A DNA stretch of 64,000 bases. Source: Brevundimonas fontaquae. GTDB lineage: Bacteria > Pseudomonadota > Alphaproteobacteria > Caulobacterales > Caulobacteraceae. Below are positions 35,530 to 44,342 of the stretch, piece by piece. The stretch lies in the NCBI RefSeq assembly GCF_017086445.1, contig NZ_CP070968.1, positions 434,001 through 498,000 of the forward strand, read 5' to 3'. How positions within the stretch are numbered: position 1 is the first letter of the stretch; each line of letters opens with the position of its first letter. A model generated the notes under the pieces. That model ran no database searches. It saw only the letters and a program-made list of their open reading frames with translations, and was not told where the DNA came from. The position numbers and the translations under genes are program-made.

Positions 35530-37446
35530 TCAGCGGGAGATCCTCAGTCGGGTGATGTCGCGTCCAATGGCCTGGAAGTCGTTGGACAGATCCGCCCCCG
35601 ACTGCGGCAGGAAGGCCTTGTCCTTGTCGGTGGCGCAACTGCTGAGGATGTTCGCCGCCTCGCTGCCGGGGGTGATCGAGAACCCCACCGTGTAGACGAT
35701 CACGTCCTTCGCCTTCATGCCGGCGCAGAGCTTCGCCGCCTGGTCGAAGGGGTCGCCGTTCGTCGCGTCGCAGGCGATCTTGTCGTAGAGACTGCCTGAC
35801 CCAGAGCCGGCGTTTCGAGCGATCACGCCGCCGCAGTAAGGGGTGTTGAACTCGCCGTCGGTCATCAGAATGACAGCCTTCAGCACCTTGGTCGGCGCAT
35901 AGGCGGCTGCGGGATTTGATGACCACAACCCGTTGAACTGGTTGGATACGGTGTACCATCCCCAGGCGAGGCCGATCTGCCCGGCTGTCGATCCCGTGAC
36001 CGACAGACCATTCACAAGGGTGGTCAGGGTGTCGATGTTGGACGTCAGGGGCTGGATCGTCGCCGCTGGACAGGGATTGCGTGGAGACGCGTAGTTTCGG
36101 CCGACGTAGGCGGAACCGGGGGCCGTGTCGGTATAGGCCGACGACCCTGCGCGCTCACTGACGCAGCTCGTATTGTCGAACACATTGAGGCGATTGTACT
36201 GCGGATCGCGGAAGACACGTTTGACGCAGCCGTCACGGCCGCATTGAACAGAGCCGCCGTTGGAATAGTCGGCGTAGGCGGCGCCCCCGACGGGCAGGAC
36301 GAAGGCATCGTTGGATGTGCGCTCATAGACTTCGAAAAGGCCGCTGTTGTTGTTCAGCGCGCTCATGCCGTTCACGCCGGTGATCTGGACGCCTTCGTCC
36401 TCGGACAGCCCATGGTTGTTTGAGGTGATGGTGATGAAGCAGTCCGAGCGCGTGCACTTGCGGATCTGGCCGCCGGAGCTGTAGCTGCTGTAACCGCTAC
36501 TCGTGTTCAGCGCATACCAGTTGCCGCCGGACTGATATTGCAGGGAGACCTTGTTGGAGTCGATGCGAACGACCCTATAGGCGCGGTTGTTGATCTGGGT
36601 CATGCCGCTGACACCGCTGATCCAGACGTAGTCGTTGGTCGCCAGTCCGTGGCTGTTGGCGGTCACGACGCCGGGTGAGGCGCGCGTGATGCCGGAAATC
36701 GACTTGGCTGAGGCCGCCGCCCACGAGGCGCCGGTGATGCTGGTCGATCCGATCGAAGCGCCGCGCGCGGCGTCGGCGCGCGCCCCCAAGTTCACACCGA
36801 TCGAATAGGGCACGATGGCCATGCGCGAATAGTAGGGCGTCTGTTTCGCCGCCGGTTGAACGACCAGCTTGATCAGCTGGTTCGCCGCGTTCTTCAGATC
36901 GCCGATCCGGTTGTTGCTGCCCATGGAGCCGGTGATGTCGAGCACCAGCGAGACCTCGATGTCCTTGGACGATCGGTTCACCTCGGAGTGGACGCTCACG
37001 GGCAGGGTGTCGTCCAGAATCTTGCCATAGGGCGGCAGGACGACGTTGGCGATCAGGGTCTTCACCTGCACCTGAATGTCGGCGATGACGACCTGCTCCT
37101 TCGTCAGCTCGATCTTTACGGCATCATCGGAAAACGGCTCGACCGAGGCGTTGCGCAGATTGGCTTTCAGGGCCACCAGGGCGACGGTCTTCAGGTCCTT
37201 GGGGTCGGTGTAGGAGGACCGCGCGGCGGCGAGCGTGGCGGCGTCCAGCGCGTCCTGCACCCGCGCCTTGGCCGTCGTCACCCGATTGATGTCGATGCCG
37301 CCCAAGGTCAGCATGATCAGGGCCGGCATCACCAGGGCGAAGATCATCACGACGTTGCCGCGCCGGTCCGAAGCCAGTTGGATCGCCAGCCTGCGCAGGG
37401 CCCGAACCGCTTTTTCGATCCGTGTGGACGCGTTCACAATGATCAT
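35530..37446 (-). CDS. TadG-like pilus assembly protein; VWA domain split by two FCCH-like repeats
   Basis: 638 residues from the first ATG (a TTG two codons upstream is possible). Residues 28-80 form the TadE/G-type prepilin-like transmembrane helix (RRGNVVMIFALVMPALIMLT) and helical stretch. A von Willebrand A domain starts at about 163, with a variant MIDAS motif DITGSM (170-175) and TDGEFN (about 529). Between them, residues 253-305 and 335-395 are two related repeats (xVVTANSHGLATNDYVWISG and ITITSNNHGLSEDEGVQITG) of the FCCH-like beta type, with Cys-bearing segments. It probably acts in Flp-pilus assembly; no other tad genes are in the window. Confidence 0.8.
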   Translation of the reverse strand: MIIVNASTRIEKAVRALRRLAIQLASDRRGNVVMIFALVMPALIMLTLGGIDINRVTTAKARVQDALDAATLAAARSSYTDPKDLKTVALVALKANLRNASVEPFSDDAVKIELTKEQVVIADIQVQVKTLIANVVLPPYGKILDDTLPVSVHSEVNRSSKDIEVSLVLDITGSMGSNNRIGDLKNAANQLIKLVVQPAAKQTPYYSRMAIVPYSIGVNLGARADAARGASIGSTSITGASWAAASAKSISGITRASPGVVTANSHGLATNDYVWISGVSGMTQINNRAYRVVRIDSNKVSLQYQSGGNWYALNTSSGYSSYSSGGQIRKCTRSDCFITITSNNHGLSEDEGVQITGVNGMSALNNNSGLFEVYERTSNDAFVLPVGGAAYADYSNGGSVQCGRDGCVKRVFRDPQYNRLNVFDNTSCVSERAGSSAYTDTAPGSAYVGRNYASPRNPCPAATIQPLTSNIDTLTTLVNGLSVTGSTAGQIGLAWGWYTVSNQFNGLWSSNPAAAYAPTKVLKAVILMTDGEFNTPYCGGVIARNAGSGSGSLYDKIACDATNGDPFDQAAKLCAGMKAKDVIVYTVGFSITPGSEAANILSSCATDKDKAFLPQSGADLSNDFQAIGRDITRLRISR

Positions 37447-37548
37447 CCCCAAGGGCGCAGATCGCCCGGATACCGCCTGAATAGCGATCAGTCTGCCATC
37501 AGGCGGTTAAGGGAAGCCTCAAGCGGAAGAGTTAACCGCGCTTGGAGA

Positions 37549-39444
37549 TCAAGTGGCGCTCCAGCCGCATTGATGGCCGCGGTTCTGTTCCTGAAGCCAG
37601 ACATTGAGCGGTGCGAAATAGTCGGCGATGGCCGAGGCGTCGTTGCCGTCGTCGCCGGTGAAGGCCTTCATCGCCTCCTGCCAAGGCCGCGACTGCCCCA
37701 TTTGCAGCATCGCGTTGAAGCGCTCGCCGACCTCCTTGTTGCCATAGACGGAGCAGCGATGCAGCGGCCCAGTCCAACCCGCCTGCTTGCAAGCCGCTCG
37801 CTGGAACTGAAACTGATAGATCGCCGCCAGGAAGTAGCGGGTATAGGGCGTGTTGCCGGGCACATGGTATTTGGCGCCCGGATCGAAGGCGTTGGCCGGA
37901 CGCGGACCCGGCGGCACCAGGCCCTGGTACTGCAGCATGTCGGCGGTCCAGGCAGTATTGTAAGCGGCCGGCGCCGTCTCGCCCGAGAAGACGTCCCAGC
38001 GCCAGCGGTCGACCATCAGGCCGAACGGTAGGAAGGCGATCTTGTCCAAAGCCATCTTGAGCAGGAAGGGAATGTCCTCCTCGGCGCCCGGCGTGGTCTT
38101 GAGCAGGCCGATCTGGCTCAGATAGGTGGGGGTCAGGGCCGACAGGCCGACGAAGTCGCCGATGGCCTCATGGAAGCCGTCGTTGGCGCCGTTTCGGAAC
38201 AGCATCGGCTGGTTCTTGTAGGCGCGCTGATAGTAGTTGTGACCCAGCTCGTGGTGGACGGTGTAGAAGTCGTCGCCGTTGACGTTGGTGCACATCTTGA
38301 TGCGGATGTCGTCGGCGTTGTCCAAATCCCAGGCCGAGGCGTGACAGACGACTTCGCGGTCGCGCGGGCGGGTGATCTGACTGCGTTCCCAGAAGGTCTG
38401 AGGCAGCGGGTCGAGGCCCAGCGAGACGTAGAAGCCCTCGCCCGTCTTGACCATTTTCGTCGCGTCGTAATCGGCGGCCTTGAGCAGTTCGGTGAGGTCA
38501 TAGCTGGAGGCGCCGCCGCTGGGCGGGGCGACGACGTCGTAGATGTTGCCCCACTGTTGGGACCACATATTGCCCAGCAGATCGGCGCGGATCGGGCCGT
38601 GATCGGGTTGCACCGCGTCGCCATACTTCGCGTTCAACCGAGCGCGCACATAGCAGTGCAGGTTCTCGTAGAAGGGCTTCACCTGGGCCCAAAGCCGGTC
38701 GGTCTCGGCGGCGAAATCGTCGGCGGGCATGTCGTAGCCTGACCGCCACAGGGCGCCGGTGTCGGCGAAGCCCAGCTCACGCGAGCCTTCGTTGGCGATC
38801 TCGACCATGCGGGCGTAGTCGTCGCGCATGACCGGCGAGATGGTGCGCCAGCCTTCGTACAAAGCCTTGGTCTCGGTGGGGTCGCGGCTGTCGGCCAGGA
38901 TCAGCGAGGCCTCGTCCAGCGTGATCGGCTTGCCCTTGAAGTCGAACTTACCGGTCGAATAGGTCGAGTCCAGCCGCGTGGTGATCTGGGCCAATTCCTC
39001 GGCTGCGCCGGGGCGGTTGGGAGCGGGCAGGACCAGGCTGAGCCGCAGCAGGTTCAGCTTGCGGCGCACGACCGGATCGACCTGGACGTCATTGAACTTT
39101 GCCGCCTGATTGGCCAGCTGGACCTGAAGCTCGGTCGCCTCGGCGTTGGCCTTGGACTCCAGCCACATGGTGTCGAAGGTGATGTTGGTGGCGCGCGCCC
39201 ATTGGATGCGGGCGACATATTCGCTGACCTCGGCCCATTTGGTTTCGGCGTCGGCGATGAAGGCGGTCGCGCCCTCGGCGGTGATCGGATAGTCGCCGCG
39301 CATGCCACTGACGGCCGGCGCAGGCGTCGTCGAGGCCGTCTGTTCGACGCCCGGGGCTGCGGCGGCGGGTTCGCTGGTGCTGGCGCAGCCGGCGGCGAAG
39401 GCGAGGGCGCAGACCGCGACGGCGGTCATCATCTGACGCTTCAT
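37549..39444 (-). CDS. M2-family peptidyl-dipeptidase (bacterial ACE-like), lipoprotein
   Basis: 631 residues. Lipoprotein signal with lipobox AAGC, then an Ala/Pro linker. Zinc motif HHELGH in DFYTVHHELGHNYYQRAY, followed by the distal Glu ligand in GANDGFHEAIGDFVGLSA; both match the M2 angiotensin-converting-enzyme family. The substrate-pocket segment RWRWDVFSGE is also typical. It removes dipeptides from peptide C-termini at the cell surface or in the periplasm. Strand-mates on either side appear independent. Confidence 0.93.
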   Translation of the reverse strand: MKRQMMTAVAVCALAFAAGCASTSEPAAAAPGVEQTASTTPAPAVSGMRGDYPITAEGATAFIADAETKWAEVSEYVARIQWARATNITFDTMWLESKANAEATELQVQLANQAAKFNDVQVDPVVRRKLNLLRLSLVLPAPNRPGAAEELAQITTRLDSTYSTGKFDFKGKPITLDEASLILADSRDPTETKALYEGWRTISPVMRDDYARMVEIANEGSRELGFADTGALWRSGYDMPADDFAAETDRLWAQVKPFYENLHCYVRARLNAKYGDAVQPDHGPIRADLLGNMWSQQWGNIYDVVAPPSGGASSYDLTELLKAADYDATKMVKTGEGFYVSLGLDPLPQTFWERSQITRPRDREVVCHASAWDLDNADDIRIKMCTNVNGDDFYTVHHELGHNYYQRAYKNQPMLFRNGANDGFHEAIGDFVGLSALTPTYLSQIGLLKTTPGAEEDIPFLLKMALDKIAFLPFGLMVDRWRWDVFSGETAPAAYNTAWTADMLQYQGLVPPGPRPANAFDPGAKYHVPGNTPYTRYFLAAIYQFQFQRAACKQAGWTGPLHRCSVYGNKEVGERFNAMLQMGQSRPWQEAMKAFTGDDGNDASAIADYFAPLNVWLQEQNRGHQCGWSAT

Positions 39445-39508
39445 GATGGATCTCCTGAACAGCGCGGGCAGGAGAGGTCAGGCCCGGTCGCCCGTCAAGC
39501 GTGACGGT

Positions 39509-40201
39509 TCAGCGGCCGACGACGCAGGTGTTCAGACCCTCGTTGCGCACCGTGCCCATGGCCGCCTGGATGCGCGACGCCCGTCTGCGGACATAGGGGC
39601 CGGGCGCGGCGGCCTCGTAACGGCGCGGGGCCGGCAGGATGGCGGCCAGACGCGCCGCTTCGCGTGGGCTCAGGTCTCGCGCGTCCTTGCCGAACCAGTG
39701 GCGCGAGGCGGCCTGGGCGCCATAGACGCCGGGCGCCCATTCCACCACGTTCAGATAGACCTCCATGATCCGGCGCTTGGACCACACGGCCTCGATCAGG
39801 ACGGTGTAGCCCGCCTCCAGACCTTTTCGGATCCAGTCGCGGCCGGGCCACAGGAAGACGTTCTTGGCCGTCTGCTGGCTGATGGTCGATCCGCCGCGCA
39901 GACGCCCGCCCTCGGCGTTATGGTCCAGGGCCTTCTGGATCGCCTCCATGTCGAAGCCGTGGTGGCTGCAGAACCGGGCGTCCTCGGCGGCGATGGCCGC
40001 ATTGACCAGATTGGGCGAAATCTGGTTCAGACCGCGCCACTGATAGTCCATGCCGTCGCCCCTCGCGAGTTGGCGCAGCATCAGTATGCTGGGCGGCGGC
40101 GGCACGATGGCGACGATCAGCACGCCCGCGACCGGGATCAGGGCCAGGATCAGAAGCGCGGTCAGCACGACGCGGCGCCAGCTTTTACGGCCCGTCGCCA
40201 T
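39509..40201 (-). CDS. mtgA: Monofunctional biosynthetic peptidoglycan transglycosylase
   Basis: 230 residues from the ATG overlapping the WD40 gene stop (TGATG). One N-terminal transmembrane segment (VVLTALLILALIPVAGVLIVAIV), then a glycosyltransferase family 51 domain with catalytic Glu in AAEDARFCSHHGFD, the GGSTISQQTAKNVFLWPGRDW block and EVYLNVVEWAPGVYGAQAAS. It polymerises lipid II glycan strands without transpeptidation. Its start is fused to an upstream WD40-repeat gene. Confidence 0.95.
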   Translation of the reverse strand: MATGRKSWRRVVLTALLILALIPVAGVLIVAIVPPPPSILMLRQLARGDGMDYQWRGLNQISPNLVNAAIAAEDARFCSHHGFDMEAIQKALDHNAEGGRLRGGSTISQQTAKNVFLWPGRDWIRKGLEAGYTVLIEAVWSKRRIMEVYLNVVEWAPGVYGAQAASRHWFGKDARDLSPREAARLAAILPAPRRYEAAAPGPYVRRRASRIQAAMGTVRNEGLNTCVVGR

Positions 40202-41175
40202 CAGAGGATCAACACCCCGGCGGCGCCATCTTCGTCGGCCCATGCGACCTTGTCGACGGCGGGGCTGAGCGACAGGGCGACGATGGCCGGCCCCTTCTCG
40301 GCCTTGACGAAGTTCAGACCCTGGGCTGCCGGATGCGCGACCCAGACCCGACCGTCGGTCAGGCCGGCGGCCAGCAGGCCCTGATCGGCGCGGGCCGAGA
40401 CCAGATTGACCAGGGTCGTGTCGTCATAGCCGATCTCGGTCGCCTCGCGCCCCATTGGTCCGTTCGATCCGATGAAGGGCCACAGGACCGCGCCCTGCGC
40501 GCCCGAGGTCGCCATCAGCTGACCATTTGCCAGGAAGGCCATCGAGCGCACCTTGCCTGGATAGCCGCCCATGCGCAGATTCTTGGCGTCCTTGATGCGC
40601 CAGCCGTGCATCTGATTGTCCTGCATCGTCGTGACGACGAAGGCGCCGTCGGGCGAAAAGGCGACGCCGGTGTGCGATCCGGCCCAGGCCAGCTTCACCG
40701 GTTGCTGTTTCTCGATCCGTGCATACCACAGGGCCGCCCCGCCATAGGTCGAGGTGGCGATGCGCCTGCCCTTGGGCTCGAAGGCGACGCCGGAGACGGT
40801 GCGCTCATGCTGGAAGTCGCGGCGGAAGCCCACCTCCTTGGGGTCGATCACAGACAGGGTGCGGCCGAAGGAAAAGGCGATCAGACCCGAGGCCGGCGAG
40901 GCGTCGATGGCGTCGATCCACTGGTTCTTGGCCGTGGCGAGAACGACCGGGTCCTCGTCGCGACGGGTCCAGACGACCTTGCCGTCATCGCCGCCTGTGA
41001 CGATCCCGTCGCCGGACGGGTGAACGCAGGCGCACAGTACGGCGCCGTCGTGCGCCTCCACCCGCGTCCGGTCCTCGAACCGGATCGAGCCGTCGCCGAG
41101 GGCGAAGACAGCGCCGGTGTTGTCGAACAGGGCGGCGGTGACCTGGGCGTCGAAATCGAAGTTCATAGGCCGCAT
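40201..41175 (-). CDS. WD40-repeat beta-propeller protein
   Basis: 324 residues, no signal peptide. Five to seven weakly conserved WD-type repeats are visible, for example GAVLCACVHPSGDGIVTGGDDGKVVW, VSGVAFEPKGRRIATSTYGGAALW, SHTGVAFSPDGAFVVTTMQDNQMHGW and VRSMAFLANGQLMATSGAQGAVLW. Two starts are possible (41175 and 41166); the first is preceded by AAGGTCGGG. A cytoplasmic scaffold role is typical of such propellers. The stop-start fusion with mtgA suggests coupling to peptidoglycan synthesis, though the mechanism is unknown. Confidence 0.85.
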   Translation of the reverse strand: MRPMNFDFDAQVTAALFDNTGAVFALGDGSIRFEDRTRVEAHDGAVLCACVHPSGDGIVTGGDDGKVVWTRRDEDPVVLATAKNQWIDAIDASPASGLIAFSFGRTLSVIDPKEVGFRRDFQHERTVSGVAFEPKGRRIATSTYGGAALWYARIEKQQPVKLAWAGSHTGVAFSPDGAFVVTTMQDNQMHGWRIKDAKNLRMGGYPGKVRSMAFLANGQLMATSGAQGAVLWPFIGSNGPMGREATEIGYDDTTLVNLVSARADQGLLAAGLTDGRVWVAHPAAQGLNFVKAEKGPAIVALSLSPAVDKVAWADEDGAAGVLIL

Positions 41176-41215
41176 GTAGCGACCCGACCTTGCCGCGTCA
41201 CCTTCTGCTTGCCCG

Positions 41216-42166
41216 CTAGACCGGATCGGTCGGCTTGGGCGTCACTGGCGCCGGCGCGGCCTGCGCCCTTGCGGGTTCGTCGGGCAGGGGAATGAACTCC
41301 AGATCATCGGCGTCCGGCAACGTCATCCGGCCCGCCTTCCAATCGGCTTTCGCCTGATCGATGCGGGCCTGGCTGGAGGCGACGAAGTTCCACCAGATCA
41401 GCCGTTCCCCCACCGGCTCTCCGCCCAGCACCATGACGGTCGACTGGGTCAGGGCCTTGACCGTCGGTTCGGCCGTCGGCTCCAGCACGATCATCTGGCC
41501 CTCGTGGAAGGTGCGGTCGCCGACCTCGATGGAGCCCTTGGCCACATAGAGCGCGCGTTCGCTCATGCCTGCGCTTGGGCCCCCGGCGCGCTTCCCGGAC
41601 GGCGGGGCGGTGCGCACGCCGGGCTGAAGCTCCCAATGGATATAGAACAGCGGCGACGACACCGGCACGGCCGCCTTGGCGCCGTAGGCCTCGCCCGCGA
41701 CCAGCCGCGCGAAAAGGCCGCCGTTCTCGTAGGCCGGCTGGGCGTCCTCGCCCAGGTGATGAAAGGCCGGGTCCATCTCCTCGGCCTCGTCGGGCAGGGC
41801 GACCCAGGCCTGCATGCCGTGCATCGGCCCGCCCTTGCTCTTCTTCAGCGGATCGGTGCGTTCGGAATGGACGATGCCCTTGCCGGCGGTCATCCAGTTG
41901 ACCTCGCCCGGCCGGATCGCCTGATCGTAGCCGAGATTGTCGTGGTGCATGATCTCGCCCTCGAACAGATAGGTCAGGGTCGACAGGCCGATATGCGGGT
42001 GGGGCCGCACGTCGATGGCCGTGGCGCCCGGCGCGAACTCCGCCGGTCCCATCTGGTCCAGGAAGATGAAGGGCCCGACCATCCGCCGCGAATGGAAGGG
42101 CAGGACGCGCCCGACCTCGAACCCGCCCAGGTCCTTGCGGCGTGCGTCGATCACCAGTTCGATCAT
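41216..42166 (-). CDS. Pirin-family bicupin protein
   Basis: 316 residues. The N-terminal cupin carries the pirin signature VGRVLPFHSRRMVGPFIFLDQMGP, the metal-site stretch DVRPHPHIGLSTLTYLFEGEIMHHDNLG and GEVNWMTAGKGIVHSE; the C-terminal cupin follows (YHWELQPGVRT-like region and GSIEVGDRTFHEGQM). Pirins bind iron; some bacterial members have quercetinase activity or affect pyruvate dehydrogenase, but the natural role here is unknown. It ends in a Pro/Ala-rich tail. Confidence 0.93.
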   Translation of the reverse strand: MIELVIDARRKDLGGFEVGRVLPFHSRRMVGPFIFLDQMGPAEFAPGATAIDVRPHPHIGLSTLTYLFEGEIMHHDNLGYDQAIRPGEVNWMTAGKGIVHSERTDPLKKSKGGPMHGMQAWVALPDEAEEMDPAFHHLGEDAQPAYENGGLFARLVAGEAYGAKAAVPVSSPLFYIHWELQPGVRTAPPSGKRAGGPSAGMSERALYVAKGSIEVGDRTFHEGQMIVLEPTAEPTVKALTQSTVMVLGGEPVGERLIWWNFVASSQARIDQAKADWKAGRMTLPDADDLEFIPLPDEPARAQAAPAPVTPKPTDPV

Positions 42167-42187
42167 AATCAGAGCCTTCGCCTGGAG

Positions 42188-42409
42188 TTATTTCCAGCCG
42201 GACTTTCGCAGCTTCTTTTTCAGGTCTGCAATAGCATCGTTCATGACCCGCTCGCCCTCAGTCCGAAGTGCGTGTTGAACGTCTCTGAGCGATCCAACTT
42301 CGGCTTCGCATGAGTTGCAAACCACCTGCTGATCCGGCTCTTCTCTATCGAACCGAAACTCTTTGCCGCCGCAGGTTTTGCATTCTGCGTTGATCGATCC
42401 ATCAGCCAT
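42188..42409 (-). CDS. Small zinc-ribbon protein
   Basis: 73 residues with a good ribosome-binding site (AAAGGAG). Two cysteine knuckles, CKTCGG near residue 10 and CNSCEA near residue 31, define a likely zinc ribbon; the C-terminal half is a charged helix ending LKKKLRKSGWK. The family was not firmly recognised; similar short proteins are annotated as putative zinc-binding proteins. It is in the same orientation as the pirin, 21 bases upstream. Confidence 0.75.
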   Translation of the reverse strand: MADGSINAECKTCGGKEFRFDREEPDQQVVCNSCEAEVGSLRDVQHALRTEGERVMNDAIADLKKKLRKSGWK

Positions 42410-42454
42410 ACGAATCTCCTTTGAGGAGAACGTATCATGAACCGAAAACCGACG

Positions 42455-42943
42455 CTATCCGACGTGAGGCGTGACGATGCCAAGAGGCAGGGCGGTCACA
42501 TTCTTCACCCCGCGCGTGACGATGTGGCTTTCGCAGTCCGAGACGATGCCCAGGGCCAGCAGCTTCTCGCGCAGGAACAGGTCGAAGGCGTGCATGTCCG
42601 AGGTGATGATGCGCAGCACATAGTCCTCGCGCCCCGTGATGGTGGCGCACTGGACCACTTCCGGCCATTTGGCCACGGCGGCCTCGAAGACATTGAGGTT
42701 TTCCGCCGAGGGCAGCATCAGCTTGACGATGGCGTAGACCTCGAAGTCCAAGCCCAGCAGCTGAGCGTTCAGCAGGGTGACGCGCTTGGTGATCAGGCCC
42801 GAGTCTTCCAGCCGCTTGATCCGCCGCCAGCAGGGCGAGGCCGACAGCCCGACGCGATCGGCGACCTCTGCGACCGACAGCCCGGCGTCTTGTTGCAGGA
42901 TATCCAGGATGCGGGCGTCGATGGGGTCGAGTTCGTCGGCCAA
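42455..42943 (-). CDS. Lrp/AsnC-family regulator, probable bkd regulator
   Basis: 162 residues. It begins with TTG, preceded by GGAG at 7 bases; no ATG exists at a suitable place. Residues 5-60 are the AsnC helix-turn-helix (LDPIDARILDILQQDAGLSV, ADRVGLSASPCWRRIKRLEDSG); residues 65-150 are the RAM ligand domain (ATITGREDYVLRIITSDMHAFD). It is divergent from the bkd genes, matching the arrangement of BkdR, an Lrp homologue that activates the bkd operon in Pseudomonas putida. The role in sensing branched-chain amino or keto acids is therefore inferred. Confidence 0.88.
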   Translation of the reverse strand: MADELDPIDARILDILQQDAGLSVAEVADRVGLSASPCWRRIKRLEDSGLITKRVTLLNAQLLGLDFEVYAIVKLMLPSAENLNVFEAAVAKWPEVVQCATITGREDYVLRIITSDMHAFDLFLREKLLALGIVSDCESHIVTRGVKNVTALPLGIVTPHVG

Positions 42944-42980
42944 TGCGTTTCTCCGATTATGATTATCGCGAAATAAAATA

Positions 42981-42992
42981 CCCGATATCGGG
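42981..42992. promoter_or_regulatory. Perfect 12-bp palindrome, candidate operator in the bkd promoter region
   Basis: CCCGATATCGGG, centred in the AT-rich 137-base gap between the Lrp-like gene and bkdA1. Surrounding bases (42955-42980) are unusually AT-rich for this genome. Position suits binding of the divergently encoded Lrp-type regulator, but Lrp sites are usually degenerate, so this could instead belong to another regulator. Confidence 0.45.
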
Positions 42993-43080
42993 ATTGCGCA
43001 AGGTCAAATTGAGCGAGCACCTGCTTAGGGGTCGTGTTATCACACGTCCAGAGGAAACACGGACGGACCCCAGAACGGAT

Positions 43081-44340
43081 ATGGACGCCCGCATGAACGA
43101 CAAAATGAACAAAAAGAACAGCCAGCCCCTGTCCTTGCGCGTGCCGGAGCCGTCCGGCCGTCCCGGCGATACGCCGGACTTCAGCCATCTGCAGATGGAC
43201 CCTGCCGGTGTCGTCGAACGGCCCGAGGTCGGATCGACGCCCTATCAGATGCGCGATCTCGCCTTCCGCCTGATTCGGGTGCTGGACGATGAGGGCGCCG
43301 CGGTCGGTCCTTGGAACCCGCGCCTGGATCCCGAGACGATGCGCCGGGGCCTGAAGGCCATGATCCTGACGCGCGCCTTCGACGACCGGATGCACCGCGC
43401 CCACCGCCAGGGCAAGACCAGCTTCTATATGAAGTGCACCGGCGAAGAGGCCATCGCGGTCGCGCAGGGCATGATCCTGAGCCGCGAGGACATGGGCTTC
43501 CCCACCTATCGCCAGCAGGGGCTTCTGATCGCGCGCGGTTATCCGCTGGTCGCGATGATGAACCAGATCTATTCGAACGCCGAAGATCCGATCAAAGGCC
43601 GCCAACTGCCGATCATGTACTCGGCCAAGGACTATGGCTTCTTCACCATCTCGGGGAATCTCGGCACTCAGGTGCCGCAGGCCGTCGGTTGGGCCATGGC
43701 AAGCGCCTACAAGGGCGACGACAAGATCGCCATCAGCTGGATCGGCGACGGGGCCACGGCCGAGGGCGACTTCCACAACGCCCTGACCTTCGCCTCCGTC
43801 TATCGCGCTCCGGTCATCCTGAACGTCGTCAACAACCAGTGGGCCATCAGCTCCTTCCAGGGCATCGCCGGCGGTCTTGAGACGACCTTCGCCTCCAAGG
43901 CCATCGGCTATGGCCTGCCGGCCCTGCGAGTGGACGGCAACGACTTCCTGGCGGTCTGGGCGGCGACCCAGTGGGCCGAGGAACGGGCGCGGTCGAACCA
44001 GGGGGCGACGGTGATCGAGCTGTTCACCTATCGCGGCGCCCCGCACTCGACCTCCGACGACCCCAGCCGCTATCGCCCCGGCGACGAGCATGAGAAATGG
44101 CCGCTGGGCGATCCGATCGAACGTCTGCGCCAGCATCTGACCGTCATCGGCGAATGGGACGACGAGCGTCACGCCGCCGCGCTGAAGGACGCCGTCGAGA
44201 AGGTCCGCGCCGCCGGCAAGGAATCCGAAGCCATCGGCACCCTGGGCCAGTCGCGCCCCAGCGTGAAGACGATGTTCGAAGAGGTCTATGCGACCGAAGA
44301 CTGGCGCCTGATCGAACAGCGCCGCGAGGTGGGGGTCTGA
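43081..44340 (+). CDS. bkdA1: Branched-chain 2-oxoacid dehydrogenase E1 alpha subunit
   Basis: 419 residues from the ATG giving MDARMNDKMNKK; an ATG four codons later is possible. The thiamine diphosphate motif is GDGATAEGDFHNALTFASVYRAPVILNVVNNQWAIS (GDG...NN). Other blocks: ILTRAFDDRMHRAHRQGKTSFYMKCTGEEAIAV, FPTYRQQGLLIARG and YRGAPHSTSDDPSRYR with the phosphorylation-loop-like serine region. The long N-terminal extension (about 65 residues before the core) is typical of bacterial BkdA1. First gene of the bkd operon: it decarboxylates 2-oxo acids from valine, leucine and isoleucine. Confidence 0.95.
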   Translation: MDARMNDKMNKKNSQPLSLRVPEPSGRPGDTPDFSHLQMDPAGVVERPEVGSTPYQMRDLAFRLIRVLDDEGAAVGPWNPRLDPETMRRGLKAMILTRAFDDRMHRAHRQGKTSFYMKCTGEEAIAVAQGMILSREDMGFPTYRQQGLLIARGYPLVAMMNQIYSNAEDPIKGRQLPIMYSAKDYGFFTISGNLGTQVPQAVGWAMASAYKGDDKIAISWIGDGATAEGDFHNALTFASVYRAPVILNVVNNQWAISSFQGIAGGLETTFASKAIGYGLPALRVDGNDFLAVWAATQWAEERARSNQGATVIELFTYRGAPHSTSDDPSRYRPGDEHEKWPLGDPIERLRQHLTVIGEWDDERHAAALKDAVEKVRAAGKESEAIGTLGQSRPSVKTMFEEVYATEDWRLIEQRREVGV

Positions 44341-44342
44341 CC

